Shown in pieces: positions 11,361 to 23,178 of a stretch of 64,000 bases of DNA. The stretch comes from Staphylotrichum longicolle. Its lineage: Eukaryota; Ascomycota; Sordariomycetes; Sordariales; Chaetomiaceae. The stretch spans positions 320,468-384,467 of the forward strand of contig JAHCVI010000005.1 of assembly GCA_019096155.1 (NCBI GenBank). Reading direction: 5' to 3'. Made by a program: the position numbers and the translations under genes. The notes under the pieces are model-generated. The model saw only the letters and a program-made list of their open reading frames with translations, ran no database searches and was not told the DNA's origin. Every line of letters begins with the position of its first letter. Positions within the stretch are counted from its first letter, which is position 1.

Positions 11361-13818
11361 GCATCATGCACCACACCCACCCCGCAGTCAATCAGTTCGC
11401 CGTGTGACCCACATGTGTCTTGTTCTCTCTTTTTCTCTTTGTCTTTCTCTCAATGTGGATGTGTCTCTGAGTGTGTGTGGTCTGCGCCACCACGTTTCAC
11501 AGCCGACCCGACCCGGCCGGCCTGGCTGCCTGGTCCCGCGGGCCGCATACAGTCCGGCCGGGATCCTATGCGGGCGCAGCAGAGCAGTTTCCTCCACACC
11601 GAAGCTTGGCCAGGGGCGTGTGGCTGAGCGTCAGAGAGTGGCTATCATCTGGCATCTGAGATGGAGTTGCTGGTAGTTTCGAGGGTATGATATGGATCGG
11701 GGTGGATGGTGAGGAAGAGGTGATTGGGGGGCAGCGAGTGGAAAGCTGCCTGGTCGCCGCGTCGGGGGCAAGAGGATGCCATGAGATGGTGTGATGATGC
11801 TTCCCATGGCACCTTGCTGGTTGTCCACATCCAGAATATTCCAGAGCAGATCTTTTGACCCCATTCAAGCCCAGCGGCACGCACCGGACAGTTTCCACGG
11901 GACGGCCAACTTGAAAGTCGAACAGCTGGTTCATCCGAAGCCCGACATCTGTTCGACATTGCGGCGCGACTTTGATCCGCCTCGACAATTCGTCAGGGAC
12001 GGCGCCGTCCGGATGCTTCAGGGGTCTGGGGGTCAAATATGGAAGGAGCCTGTCCTTCTCTGCCTTGGCATTCGGACTCCTTCCCACCGCTCCGGGAGGG
12101 GCCTGAAGGAGCTCGTTGAACTCTGATGCTGTGCTCAAACATGAGAAACTCGTCAACATATTTGGATGCTGTTCTGATGACGGATGGTCAAGGCCCATCG
12201 GCTCTGCAGCTTGAGTCACACAAACCTCTCATCTCAAGACTTCCCACACCGTCGTCATCGGCGTGAAGGTTTGAAGGTACGTTATTTGACCGTGGCGGCG
12301 GGGCTCGCGGCGGGCCACGTGCCGTGCAACCGGGTCCGGGCCTTGGCTGCGGATGTTTGTGGATGTCGGAGGGTAGGTGATCGAGGAGGGGCACGATGTC
12401 AGAAACGGATTTCGAACTTGCAACAGACAAACCTTGATTAGCAACGACGGAATTATTGACACCTTTAACGCTCATGGTAATTGGTCCATTTTTGCGTCGG
12501 ATCCCCTTCGGGTCATGAATCTATCCTGTGGCATCAATGCAACTGTGAAATGCAGCGTCGCGTGGCAATTGTCAAACAACAACTACCGACGTTGGATGCA
12601 TACGTGCTTCGTTCCATCGTGCCATCGGACCGTTTCCCTCTCTTTGCAACGTTGCTCACTGGGATTTTGTCGAGTTGCAGCGAATCGGTCGGAGAGTTTA
12701 CGAACTTTTGTGAAGGGCTTTGAGACCCGAAATCGATCTCGAAGCAACCCCGGACTGATGCGAACGTGCCGAGCCTGCCCAAAGCGGCCCGCGCTAAAAA
12801 TAACGTTAGTGGCAGGCCTGTGGATCTGGACCCCCAGACCCTGGACAAGACAGACGGCGCCGAGACGAATGCGGCATCGGTTAAACTGCGAACAGAAACA
12901 TTGGGCCAACTCTAAAAAGTCTCCTTTCAATAAGTCTTGTCGATAGTGTTGGAAACCATCGATAGCGAAAACGCAGATGGGCTGGCTCCCAGTGATGTCA
13001 GCAAAAGCCGAGGTCCACCGGCGATCCCCTTTCTCGGATTATTCGAGTCGGATCCTCTCTGCCTCTGTCATGCCTTCAGGGGCTGATCACCCCTTTTGGC
13101 CGCATTACCTGACAGATCCGTCATCCGTATCGTTCGCCACGTTCGGGATAGAGCCATGCATGGAACCTCCCGGTTTGCTTGGCCCTCTCCGCTTCTCGAA
13201 GACAAGCTTCGAAGCTGCAGTTTGCTCGGGCCGCACGCTCCGTAACCTCAGCGCCACGGAGCCCGATGGAGGCATTTTGCGATTCGGCTGCTTTGAATCA
13301 GTTCGCAACTCTCCGTTTTGCATGCGTACCTCCAACAGCGAGTTTCTTGGGCTGAACATGTTCGTCGTCCCATTTGGGGAGCTGCAGATCAGCTCCCCGC
13401 CCCTGATTCGCTGAGGTCATGAAACGCTCAGGCAGGATTTTCAGCGGGCTGCGGCGGAGCACCTGTGAAGATCATGCCAAGGAGGCTTGCCAATCCCAAG
13501 GCGGGCAAGTCCATGCGCCTCCCGCCCTTTCCGGGTCCAGAGGCAGAGAGGGTCCCAAAGCCCGTCGGAAAATTGGAACCTGGAAAGACCTACCCAGTGT
13601 GAAGGATACCGGTACACAGCACACTTCTGTCTTTTGGAAATCGTAAGGGCTGCACAGCGCAATGCTGGGCGCACAAAGGGCGCCTGCAGGTACCCTGCGT
13701 GCAATGTGACTGCTTTTCCGTCAACGCAGTTTTTACTCTGCTCTCTTTATTGCACGCCGGTGTTGGGAGTTGGGGAGAGTGGAAGATGCGACGGATGGGG
13801 AAACCCTGGGTGGAAAAG

Positions 13819-13830
13819 CCCCCCCCCCCC
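13819..13830. repeat. 12-base poly-C run
   Basis: An uninterrupted run of 12 C on the plus strand in non-coding DNA. Its length is likely uncertain in the assembly. Confidence 0.85.
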
Positions 13831-14283
13831 AACTGACCTCGTATCGCCCAATCAGTGACGCCCATCCCGCCCGGCGCCAGGAGAACGGCACGGATCGAGC
13901 AGAGCTGAGGGCCTGGACTCGTATTTGGGGTCCTCATTTCCAGGTCCCCCAGTTGCAGCTCACCCACTCCCACGCCCCCCCAGGCCCAGCCAAGACCGAC
14001 CCTCACGCTTTGCCCCTTGTTCAGCCTGACTGAACCCCGTTCGTGGTCACCAGCTCACTGGCATCCTGAACCCTTCCTCCTCTCCTCCAAAGAAACGAAA
14101 CCACAGCCAACCTCTCCGACAGCACTCTCCTGCGCCCGCCGTCCCGACCGAGAATCCCCTCGTTGCGCCGGTGAATCGGGGGAACCAGGAAATGCGCTCG
14201 TTGGCCGTCCGCCCCCCTGCCGCCCCATGATTTTGCCAAACTCGTCCCCGAGCAGCCAAGACCGCGCCTGTCGGCCCCTCAAG

Positions 14284-16074
14284 ATGCTGTCGCGCAAGTC
14301 GTCCGTCCTCGTCGCCGTCGCCACCATCGGCATCCTCATCCTCCTCTACACCTCGAGGATGGGCGCCTGGTCTGGCCTGGACGAGCCCTACTACCACCAC
14401 GGCCCTTCCGACCCCCACAAGAGCCACCAGGCACCCCAAGCCGCACCCGAAGACACATGCCACTGCAACACCACCACCGAGGGGCATGTTGCTCCTCCTC
14501 CTCCTCCGCCGCCGCCACCACAATCGCACCAGCCTCCCGTCGTCAACCCGGCTTGCGAGCATTTTCCGGACACCAGCAACGTGCTGCTGGTCATGAAGAC
14601 GGGCGCGTCCGAGGCGTTTGCGCGCGTGCCGACCCAGCTGATGACCATGCTCAAGTGCCTGCCCGACTACCTCATCTTCAGCGACATGGAGCAGGACATT
14701 GGCGGCCAGCGGATCCACGACAGCCTGTCGACCGTGCTGTTTGAGGCCCAGGAGGGCAACTCGGACTTCGACCTGTACCGCCGCCAGAAGGCCTGCCTCG
14801 TCGACCAGGAGAACTGCAACAAGCAGGGCGACCCGGCCCGCGAGGGGTGGAACCTCGACAAGTACAAGAACGTGCACATCGCCGAGAAGGCCTACGCCAT
14901 GCGCCCGGGCTATGACTGGTACATCTTCGTCGACGCCGACACATACGTCCTGTGGCCGAACCTGATGCAGTGGCTGAAGAAGCTGGACCCCAACAAGAAG
15001 CTGTACCTCGGCAGCGTGACCCTCATCAACAACTTCCACTTTGGCCACGGCGGCTCGGGCTACATTGTCAGTCAGGCTGCCATGAAGGCGCTCGCCGGCG
15101 ACCACCCGGGCGTCGCCAACGAGTACGACGTGCGCGCTCACAACGAATGCTGCGGCGATTACCTTTTTGCGCTGGCTCTGAAGGACAAGACGGATGTGGG
15201 CGTTCAGCAAATGGTGGGTTTGGCCCCTGGGTTTTATTTCCTCTGTCTGATCTGCCCGACGAATCCCTCCCTTGCATCGCTTGTTGGGGCATGACGCGCG
15301 GCACTACACCAAAACCGCGCCTCGCGTAGCTCCATCCGTGGATCCATCCATGCAACGCCGCCCACTCTCCCCTCCATTCCCACCCCCCACAACCCGAACA
15401 GCACACATTCCTCCCACGGTACACCTAGCTAACCACCCCTCCCCCTTGCGCAGTGGCCCACCATCAACGGCGAGAAGCCCGCGACCCTCCCCTTCGGCCC
15501 GTCCCATTGGTGCCACCCGATCGTGACCATGCACCACATGAACGCCGAGGAGATCAACGCCTTCTACCACTTTGAGCGGCGCCGGCAGCTCGCCCTGGCC
15601 AAGTCGGACCACCCCTCCCAATACCGCCCCCTCCTCCTCCGGGACATCTACGAAGAGTTCCTCGAGCCCAACCTCAACGCCACCCGCGAGGACTGGGACA
15701 ACGCGGCCGACAACCGCTTCTACCTCGACCTGTCGTCGGACCGCAAGTGGCCCGAGTGGCAGACGCGGCGCATGAAGAAGCCCGAGGAGTACAACGAGTA
15801 CGAGAAGAAGGCGCACGAGTCGTTCGAGGCGTGCGGCGCCGCCTGCCGCAGCCTCAAGGAGGACGAGTGCTTCCGCTACATGTACCGCGACGGCGTCTGC
15901 GGCATGAGCAACTCGTTCATCATGGGCAAGCCCGTCAAGAAGGAGAAAGGCGAGAAGCGCAGCATGAGCGGCTGGGACGTGGACAAGATCCACGCCTGGG
16001 TCAAGAAGCAGGGCGCCTGCGGGACCGTCAAGTGGCCCGAGGTCAAGGATAAGGGGTGGTCGCCGTCGACATAG
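14284..16074 (+). CDS. GT31-like glycosyltransferase, type II membrane protein, with C-terminal Cys-rich module
   Basis: Model: join(14284..15213,15454..16074), 516 aa, one 240-bp phase-0 intron (GTGGGT...GCGCAG). The N terminus has a short cytoplasmic part and a signal anchor at about 7-24 (VLVAVATIGILILLYTS), typical of a Golgi type II enzyme, followed by a His/Pro-rich stem. The catalytic domain has the metal/nucleotide-sugar DXD motif in FVDADTYV (217-219) and LGSVTLINNFHFGHGGSGY, as in fungal galactosyltransferase-like GT31 proteins. The C-terminal part of exon 2 has a Cys-rich, PAN/apple-like pattern (Cys near 437, 441, 449 and 460). An in-frame ATG at 14227 would add 19 residues; 14284 places the anchor nearer the N terminus. 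Donor and acceptor sugars cannot be read from sequence. Confidence 0.88.
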
Positions 16075-17688
16075 GGGGAGTTATTCCTCATCTTTGGATC
16101 AAAGCCATCGGTTGCTTTTTTGTGTTGGATGGTGTTTTTGGCGTTATTGGGGGTTTGACGTCTTGACGATATGCCGCCATCTGGGGCCTAGACCGGGTGG
16201 TCTGGTGGTTGATTTTGCTGCCATGTACATGGATAGAAGGGGATCTGCGAGCGTTGTGTATAATGAAGCGCAGGATATGTAGACTACCATCTCTGGCGTG
16301 TATTTAATAGAGCGTAACGCTCTGGTTTTGTCATATCTGTCGGGTCGGCCTGGTCCGACTGTTGAAATTAAGTCCAAGGAGCGCAAGCTCGAAATCTTGT
16401 TCTGTCCAGGTCGACTCAACCTTGACCATCCCTTGTTGACTGGCAGTAAGTTACTTCAGAGTTTTGAAACCCAGATCTCAGTAAGAGAGCCTGCCCTTGA
16501 ATCACGGTCATTTGTCTCAACGGGATGTTGTGAGATGTCATAGCAGGGTTAGGCAAAGAAGGCATGCCGCTGTGACAGTAAACCTGGCCGAAGCGGGAAC
16601 TAAGTAACACATCCCCAGACAATCGTGTGTACCTTTATCAGCCTACGAGTGCAATACATTGACTCAAGACGATCGCAGGATGGTAACAAGAAAAGAGCAT
16701 TCTCAATCTTGGCAAGTGTCTTGAAATGTTATGGTGCCAGGGACAGCAAGACATGAGACAGAAAGATACACTCAAATCTCTGATCGGTTTGTACGATGCG
16801 ATGCTTAGTTGGCATGTAGGTCCATCTGCTGAGATTGTTCCTTGAGATTTCGAATTTGTTGCAGTTCGACATCAGATGCACATGATGGTAGATGCATACA
16901 GAGATTAAACCAGTAGTCTCGCTTTTTCAAGCGCCTCTTAACTTTGATTTTGGGCTGCTATGTGGTACCATGTCCATGATGATAGTCTCCAGGCTCAGAT
17001 TACTATAGATGGCTGTGAAGAGGAGACAAGGGCCCTTGGGCCCTAAATGCTCTTGCACTCGTCCTCAGTTGAACATGTGCACGATCTCTGACTTCTCGGC
17101 TACAATACATGCTTTTAACCCATTGATTTTGGTCCTCGTTCCCTTCAGGGTCAAGTTACCAACCACGTCACCTCAAGTCAAGCCAGCTCGTTCAATGTTT
17201 CGCATTTTGACTTGGTTTTTTTCTTAAAGCTTGTCGTATCTTCTTCGTTATTCATTCGTCTTAGCATCTGTATGCAACCGTCAGCCTTTCACTCGTGGAT
17301 ATCGATGTCGACGTCCCCGACTGCCCTTGCCGCCCATCACGCTTCCCGGGTTCGGCTGATTTCAGGAGGGCGGAGGAGGGATCCCCATTTGGGGAACACA
17401 GAAACGATCACCCCACACACCCGACCTATCTCGCTTCCCGGCTGTTGGGAACCTGCATCGGCAGCGATCTGTGGGTCTGGGGATGCACCGAAGACGCCGA
17501 GGATGTTATTATTCCAGATGATCCGCCAGGGCTCGAGAGGTGGAAGATTGCGTGTTGAGTTTGTCAGGACATGTGTCGTGTTTAAAGATTGGGGTTTTTA
17601 ATAATGATTTGCGGTATGCGCGGGTTTCGAGGGCGGAGGAAGGGTTTCCGCTAAGAGCGATGACCTCTGGTGATGTTGATTCTTTACC
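16075..17688. other. Intergenic 1.6 kb between glycosyltransferase and GH5 gene
   Basis: AT-richer than the flanking genes, with only short ORFs on both strands and no recognisable product. It probably holds the 3' UTR of the glycosyltransferase and the regulatory region of the GH5 gene. Confidence 0.4.
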
Positions 17689-17695
17689 ATATAAG
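17689..17695 (+). promoter_or_regulatory. TATA-like element upstream of GH5 gene
   Basis: ATATAAG lies 73 bp upstream of the GH5 start codon, a reasonable distance for a fungal core promoter. The assignment rests on position and motif only. Confidence 0.45.
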
Positions 17696-17767
17696 AGGTG
17701 GTCGCGAGCAGCATCTAGATGTTGCTTCAGCGTGGTTCAACGGTCAGGTTTGAAAAGCAAGACCATC

Positions 17768-19119
17768 ATGAAGTTTCTCAACATCCTTCTCGGTGCCGCT
17801 GCTGCCGGGTCGGCCCTGGCGGCGCCAGCTTGCGATGCCACAGCTCCCAAGGACAAGCGGGCTAGCAAGTTCAAGTTTGTCGGCGTCAACCAGTCGGGCG
17901 CCGAGTTTGGCAAGGACTCGCTGCCTGGTCAGCTGGGCAAACACTACACCTGGCCGGTCAAGTCGACTATCGATGTACGCCTTCATCCCTGGACCAGAAC
18001 CTGTGTAATGGAGCTAATACAATCTTAGACCCTCATCGGCAAGGGAATGAACACTTTCCGTATCCCGATCATGATGTACGATTCTGCGTGGCCATGATTC
18101 AGGAGAGCAAGTGTTGACCTTTCTCAGGGAGCGCCTCATCCCCACCAAAATGACCGGGAGCATCAACGCCACGTACTCCCAGGGACTCACTGATGTATGA
18201 TGCCGGATCGCCTTGCCCAAGCAACTAAAGCTGACTTTCAGATCATTTCGTATATCACGGGAAAGGGTGCTTACGCCGTCCTTGACCCTCACAACTTTGG
18301 TTGGAGCTCCTTCCCCCCTTGGAAGCGCTTGGATTTGCTGACCCGTGTCTAGGGCGGTACTACGAACAAGTCATCACCGACGTTGACGGCTTCAAGGCCT
18401 GGTGGACGACCACAGCCAAGCTGTTTGCCAGCAACAGCAAGGTCATCTTTGACACCAACAACGAGTATCACGACATGGACAACTCGCTGGTGGCCCGGCT
18501 CAACCAGGCCGCCATCGACGGCATCCGGGCGGCAGGCGCCACCTCGCAGCTGATTTTCATCGAGGGCAACTCGTGGAGCGGCGCATGGACTTGGGTCAGT
18601 CTTCCCCCTTTATCACAGGTACCAAACCGAACAACGCTAATCACTCAAGTGAAATGCAGACCTCCTCCGGCAACGGCGCCTCGCTGCTCAACCTCAAGGA
18701 CCCCGCGGGCGCGGACAAGCTCGACCTCGTCTACTGTCGACTCGACGATGTCGACGACCATCGGCCAGGAGCGCCTGCGCGACGCGACGGCGTGGCTCAA
18801 GGCGAACGGCAAGAAAGCCATCCTGGGCGAGACGGCGGGCGGCGCCAACGCGCAGTGCATCTCGGCCCTGACGGGCATGCTCGGGTACATGGCGAGCAAC
18901 TCGGATGTGTGGACGGGCTGGCTGTGGTGGGGTGGCGGACCGTGGTGGGGGAATTACATGTATTCCATGTGAGTGTTCATCTTTTAGGTTCTTTTTCTGT
19001 CATGTTGTGAATGAGCGCGGTTCTGTGTTCATGATTGCTGATTCTTGAATTTCATTAGGGAGCCGCCGAGTGGTGCTGGGTATCAGCAGGTGCTGCCAAG
19101 CCTGGCGCCGTACATTTGA
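17768..19119 (+). pseudogene. GH5 (subfamily 5-like) endo-beta-1,4-glucanase, interrupted in the catalytic domain
   Basis: Resembles secreted Cel5A/EGII-type cellulases. Seven exons fit: 17768..17974, 18029..18075, 18128..18194, 18242..18299, 18353..18594, 18660..18968, 19059..19119. The signal peptide is MKFLNILLGAAAAGSALA and there is no CBM1. The catalytic-acid motif (FDTNNEYHDMD), the nucleophile region (ILGETAGGAN) and the C-terminal WTGWLWWGGGPWWGNYM are present. Between DKL (about 18720) and STTIGQERL (18749) only 28 bases remain where the family has about 20 residues, including the YEMHQYLD motif with conserved His and Tyr. The loss also shifts the frame: exon 6 is 309 nt, where 3n+2 is needed to join exon 7. 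No GT-AG intron fits so short a gap. As written it cannot encode a full enzyme; a local assembly error is possible. Confidence 0.8.
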
Positions 19120-19445
19120 GCTGTGTTGAAGTTGGGTTTTTGATTGGGTGTGGGGCAAGGGGAGAGTCAAAGTGGTTGTTGGCCCAGGAAGAAGCAAAGG
19201 GAAAGAGAGATGGGAAAGTCGGTAATTTCCCGATGAGCTCTGTCACTAACGTTATCGCACAGACACCGTTTTTCAATAAAACAATCGTTGCTGGTTCCCT
19301 GCATGTCGTTTCGTGATCACCCGTTCTCAATTTCTTGCGCTCACATTTCCTAACGCGGTTCCAGATTCAACGGGTTTCCCTGTCGCGTCGCGCCCTTCGA
19401 TTTCACTCCCCGTCCATTATCATCTGCATCCACATTGGCATCAAG

Positions 19446-19505
19446 CTCGACAAGGATCTCCACCTTGACTCGGATCTCGACCTTGACTCGGATCTCGACC
19501 CCGAC
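19446..19505 (+). repeat. 18-bp tandem repeat just before an ATG
   Basis: Two perfect 18-bp copies (19464-19481 and 19482-19499, unit CTTGACTCGGATCTCGAC), preceded by a diverged copy and followed by a partial one. The array ends one base before the start codon of the first ankyrin gene, so it sits in its 5' leader. Confidence 0.85.
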
Positions 19506-19506
19506 A

Positions 19507-22500
19507 ATGGCAAGTCTCACGTCTCTTCCCCACGAGCTTCTGCGCATGATTTGCAATGAAATATACGCGCGCAACGAAGAGTTCGAGGATTTGACCGACC
19601 GCCTTGATTGCCTGTGGGCGCTCGCAGCCCTCGCGCACACCAGCCGCCGCCTGCTGAGCGCCGTCGAGCCCATATTGTACGAGCGGGGAGTCGAGCACCA
19701 TTGGCCCCGGCCTCTCGCTTGGGCAGCCAAGCGCGGATATGTCGGAACCTTGACCAAGGCGCTGGCCGCCGGCGCACAGCCGGATCAAAAGATGCAGCTC
19801 CAGATGACGCGGGTGCTTCTGAGCCTCGTCAACGACACGCAGCAGGCGATGGTGGACTGGTCCAATAACCACCCCAAGTATTGGCCGGCCTTCCACCTGA
19901 GGACGAGTAGTCATATTTGGCATTGCACGAGGAAGAGTGGGCGCGAGACATGACCCCAACCGGCGAGCAGTTTGACGTCTTCATCCCGAGCTACGAGGCC
20001 CCGGTGCCTGACCCGCAAGAACATTACCACGGCGGTCGCAGAGCCAATATCCAGGACCTTGCGTTTATTCGGCCCCACGTGTTGCCCCAGAGTTTCGAGA
20101 CGGGCGACTTTGTGTTGCGCCAGTACACGGCCCTTCACCTCGCTGCTAGGGAGGGACATATCGACATTGTCAACGGCTTGCTGGACCACGGCGCTTCGCT
20201 TGACACCCCTTCTCGCTGGTTCTGCCCTTGTGATCCGCCTCGTGGCCTTTGGCAAACATTGATGGACCCGGTTACTGTCGACCGCGGCGTCGAAAACTGG
20301 TCGCCCCTCCATGTGGCCATCTGCTTTTCGCGCTTCGAGGTTGCCAAGTGCCTCATCTCGCGGGGCGCAAGAACCTCCAAAGGAACCGACAACCGCCCCG
20401 CTGCCTACAAGTACGAAGCTCTCCGTCAAGCAGCAGCCACTGGTCACGCCGACCTGATCGAGTATATCCTGGATCTGCATCCCGAGATGGACGTTGACTG
20501 GCAAGACAGCCTGGGCCTCACTCCACTCTACCATGCATGTGCCAACCGCCGCTGGGACTCGACGGTTCCCCTCTTGCTCGCTCATGGAGCAGACCTCAAC
20601 TCGCACTTCCGCGTCTCGGATACCAGCTCGTGGAACGAGCTGTTCGAGCTGACATTGCTTGGCGAGGCCTGCCGCCTTGGCCGTTTTGAAGATGCCCTGA
20701 AGTTGATCGATCTAGGCGCCGATATCAACCTTGGGCTCCTCAAGCTTGAGGGCAACTCCGAAGCCCCTCGCACCACTCAGATTACCCACTTGCACGTCTG
20801 TTACGTGAATTTCGGCCGCGGGGACAGGGAGCGGTTTCCGTTCAAGGAGCACATCTGGGGTCCAGGCCAGCTGCAGGAAGTCTTCAGATCAAAGCTTATT
20901 TCCCAGACTGCTCGCTGCTGGCAAGAGTCTGGAGGCAAGATGGGACCTTGGCGACTCCCGCGTGGAGACGCCTCTCTCGCTGGCTGTAAGCATGACAATG
21001 TCCCAGCCCTCAAGCCGTTGCTGGCTGCTGGTGCAGATCCTCGGGCACGGGATTCGAAAGGGAGAAACGCGATAATGATGGTCGTTGAGGAGCCACGCGG
21101 TCCTCGAATGTTCGATAGAGACTTGGCCTACCGGAACTGGGGATTCTTGCCTTCACCGCCGCGGTCGTTCTCGATCTCCAAAGAGCGTCCTGATAAGTGC
21201 GCAGTTATTAGACTGCTCCTTGACGCTGGCGTCCCAGTCAACGAGACTGACGCAGAAGGAAACACGGTCCTGCACATCCTCTTTGCGGGCTTCGCCGACC
21301 GCGCTGATGCCCGGTCTGCGCATCCCAGCCAGCAGGTTGAAAATTGGATGACGGCACGGACCGAGGGACATATCCTTCGTCTTTTGCTTGACAGGAATGC
21401 TGATCCTTGTCTGAGGAATTCCTCTGGCGCCTCGGCTCTGCGAGTCGCCGTCGAGCAGGGTCATGCCCGTGCCGTGGACGCGATAGCCTGCCAGCGCCGC
21501 ATCGATCTAGTTCGCGACTTGCCCATGGACGAGATACTGGCCATCTTCAACGCAGTGCGCCATAACCGGAACTTTTCCAGCGGCCGAGTACTGAATCACG
21601 ACGATTACTTCGAGCGGGAGCACGACGAGGGGGATTTCCTGGGGATGGATGCAGGCGAGCCGCGTCTGCTCAACACGCTCGTGGACATGGACAGCACAGG
21701 GCGCCTGTCGTCGGACGTGCCCTTCATCTGTTCGCGGCTCCTCCATGGCACCGTGTTGAGCTCGTCGTCGGAACTGGCAGAGATGCTCTGCATCAGAGGC
21801 CTCGGAATGGGCAGCTTCGACGGGGCCGCGAAGCTGAAGCTGCTTCGCACTGCCATTAAGGCGAACAACTGGGATGTCGCTCGCTCACTTCTCCGGGAGA
21901 TTCCACCAGCCGAAGTCAACTCGCTCGACGACAATGGCCAGTCCCTCCTCTCCCTGCTTTTTGCGACCAGACCCCACCGTGACCGGAGCTCCGTTGACAA
22001 TGCAACCTTTGTCATGGAGCTCATGGACGCCGGTGCCGACATACATCAGGTGGTCTCTCCCGCGCTGCCGCGAGGCGGGGACACGACACCCCTGAAGCGC
22101 GCCCTGCTGTACGGGGGTATGTATCCCGTCGAGCAGATGCTGCGCCGACAGCCCCTCCTGGGCAACGCCGAGGCCATCGAGCGGCGCTATCTCCACTGGA
22201 CCGTGTCGCTCCAGTGGCGTGACGACCTGCCTCACCTCTGCAGGCGGGTACTGACAGACGATACCATCCGCATCTTGCTCCGCGCTGGCGCCGACCCGGC
22301 CCAGCTTGACGACAAGGGCGACACGCCCTTTTCGCTCGTCTTGCAGGAACTGGCTTCTACTTTGGATTGTCTGGCAAACACATACCACTGGCTCAAGCCC
22401 CTGAGTCGGGGCGTCGACATCAACCTGAAGAACAAGGCGGGCTACAGCGCTGCGGATTACCTGGACGAGCTTACCAAGATGGACGTTGATATTCTGGATG

Positions 22501-22568
22501 ATATTCTGGTTTATGATTGGGTGTCGGATGGTGAAGGCCGGAAGATGGAAATTTCATGGCTGAAATGA
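19507..22568 (+). CDS. F-box/ankyrin-repeat protein, paralogue 1 (one frameshift)
   Basis: About 1020 aa if the frame is repaired. The N terminus is an F-box-like segment (SLPHELLRMICNEI, then LAALAHTSRRLLSAVEPILY), which would recruit SCF-type ubiquitin ligases. Ankyrin repeats follow, for example YTALHLAAREGHIDIVNGLL, WSPLHVAICFSRFEVAKCLI, LGEACRLGRFEDALKLIDLG and HILRLLLDRNADP. The end reads YHWLKPLSRGVDINLKNKAG. The first frame runs to about 19910; the rest, from LALHEEEWARDMTP to the stop, lies one frame back, as after a single-base deletion near 19912-19922 (ATATTTGG). No intron can bridge the site, and the next gene reads through the corresponding segment. No other in-frame stop follows over 2.6 kb. 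Tandem with and similar along its length to paralogue 2. Confidence 0.8.
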
Positions 22569-23178
22569 GGGACTCTGACCCTCACGAAGGTTGTGACGTG
22601 ACGTCGAGGAGAATCGCATTGGTGCCAGTTGAAGGAGATTTCCTTGATCATTTTCCTTCATTTGCCATTTGGGCCTTTTGTGACAATGTCTGGGAGAAGA
22701 CTCGGAACTAGGGGGGGAGATTCAGCATTTTCTTTCTGTTGTCTTCTTTTTTTTGGTCGTGTTGATCAGTATCAATGTTGAGAGTCAAACCGTTGGCTAC
22801 CGATTAATGATCAACGCAAGATTCTGTAGATTCCAACCAGTTTTGATCAAAACGACGGCGGGTGGTTGTAAGTTTCGAGGTATTTCCTTCAGCATTTCCT
22901 CACAGCAGCATGATGAGCTCATGAGATGGTTGTGAAGGGGCCTGAGGAGTCTCCCCTGCCTCGCTCATTTCATGGGCAACCCTAACCCCATAACACTTGG
23001 CTTGTAATTTAAATTAAGGCTTTTCTTGTCTCTGGAATTGCAGTTGCCTCGCACCACTGAGTCCCCTGCAATCCATGGCTCCATGCAGTCTCTCGATCAC
23101 AACTTTCAAGTCACAACTTGAAACAACCTTACTGGCACGGCAACCCACGCCCTACAAACGTTTCACTGCAAAACAATC
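22569..23178. other. Intergenic between the ankyrin paralogues
   Basis: AT-rich spacer with no gene. It separates the two tandem paralogues and must hold the promoter of the second. Confidence 0.4.

Larger units (their letters stand above)
10282..14283. other. 4-kb gene-poor region between divergent genes
   Basis: No ORF here looks coding. The longest, about 11.57-12.22 kb on minus and 12.98-13.41 kb on plus, lack domains, plausible splicing and conserved-looking composition. It contains a GCACT pentamer repeat and a 12-base C run, listed separately. The right end holds the 5' UTR and promoter of the glycosyltransferase. Confidence 0.4.

Noticed and set aside
11566..12219. 217-codon minus-strand ORF
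   Set aside because: Low-complexity, Pro/Ser/His-rich, no domain, no splice-supported extension, competing ORFs on the other strand.
12977..13414. 145-codon plus-strand ORF
   Set aside because: No recognisable features, no conserved-looking segment, isolated in a gene-poor stretch.
16075..17688. RIP-mutated transposon remnant in the AT-richer spacer
   Set aside because: No transposase-like text, terminal repeats or extreme CpA-to-TpA signature was visible by eye.
18595..18968. An extra intron to bypass the GH5 gap
   Set aside because: The gap leaves only 28 bases and lacks an AG acceptor in the right place; a larger intron would delete other conserved motifs.
19860..19925. An intron explaining the break in ankyrin paralogue 1
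   Set aside because: The only GT-AG pair that spans the site is about 33 bp, gives the wrong frame, and would remove text conserved in paralogue 2.
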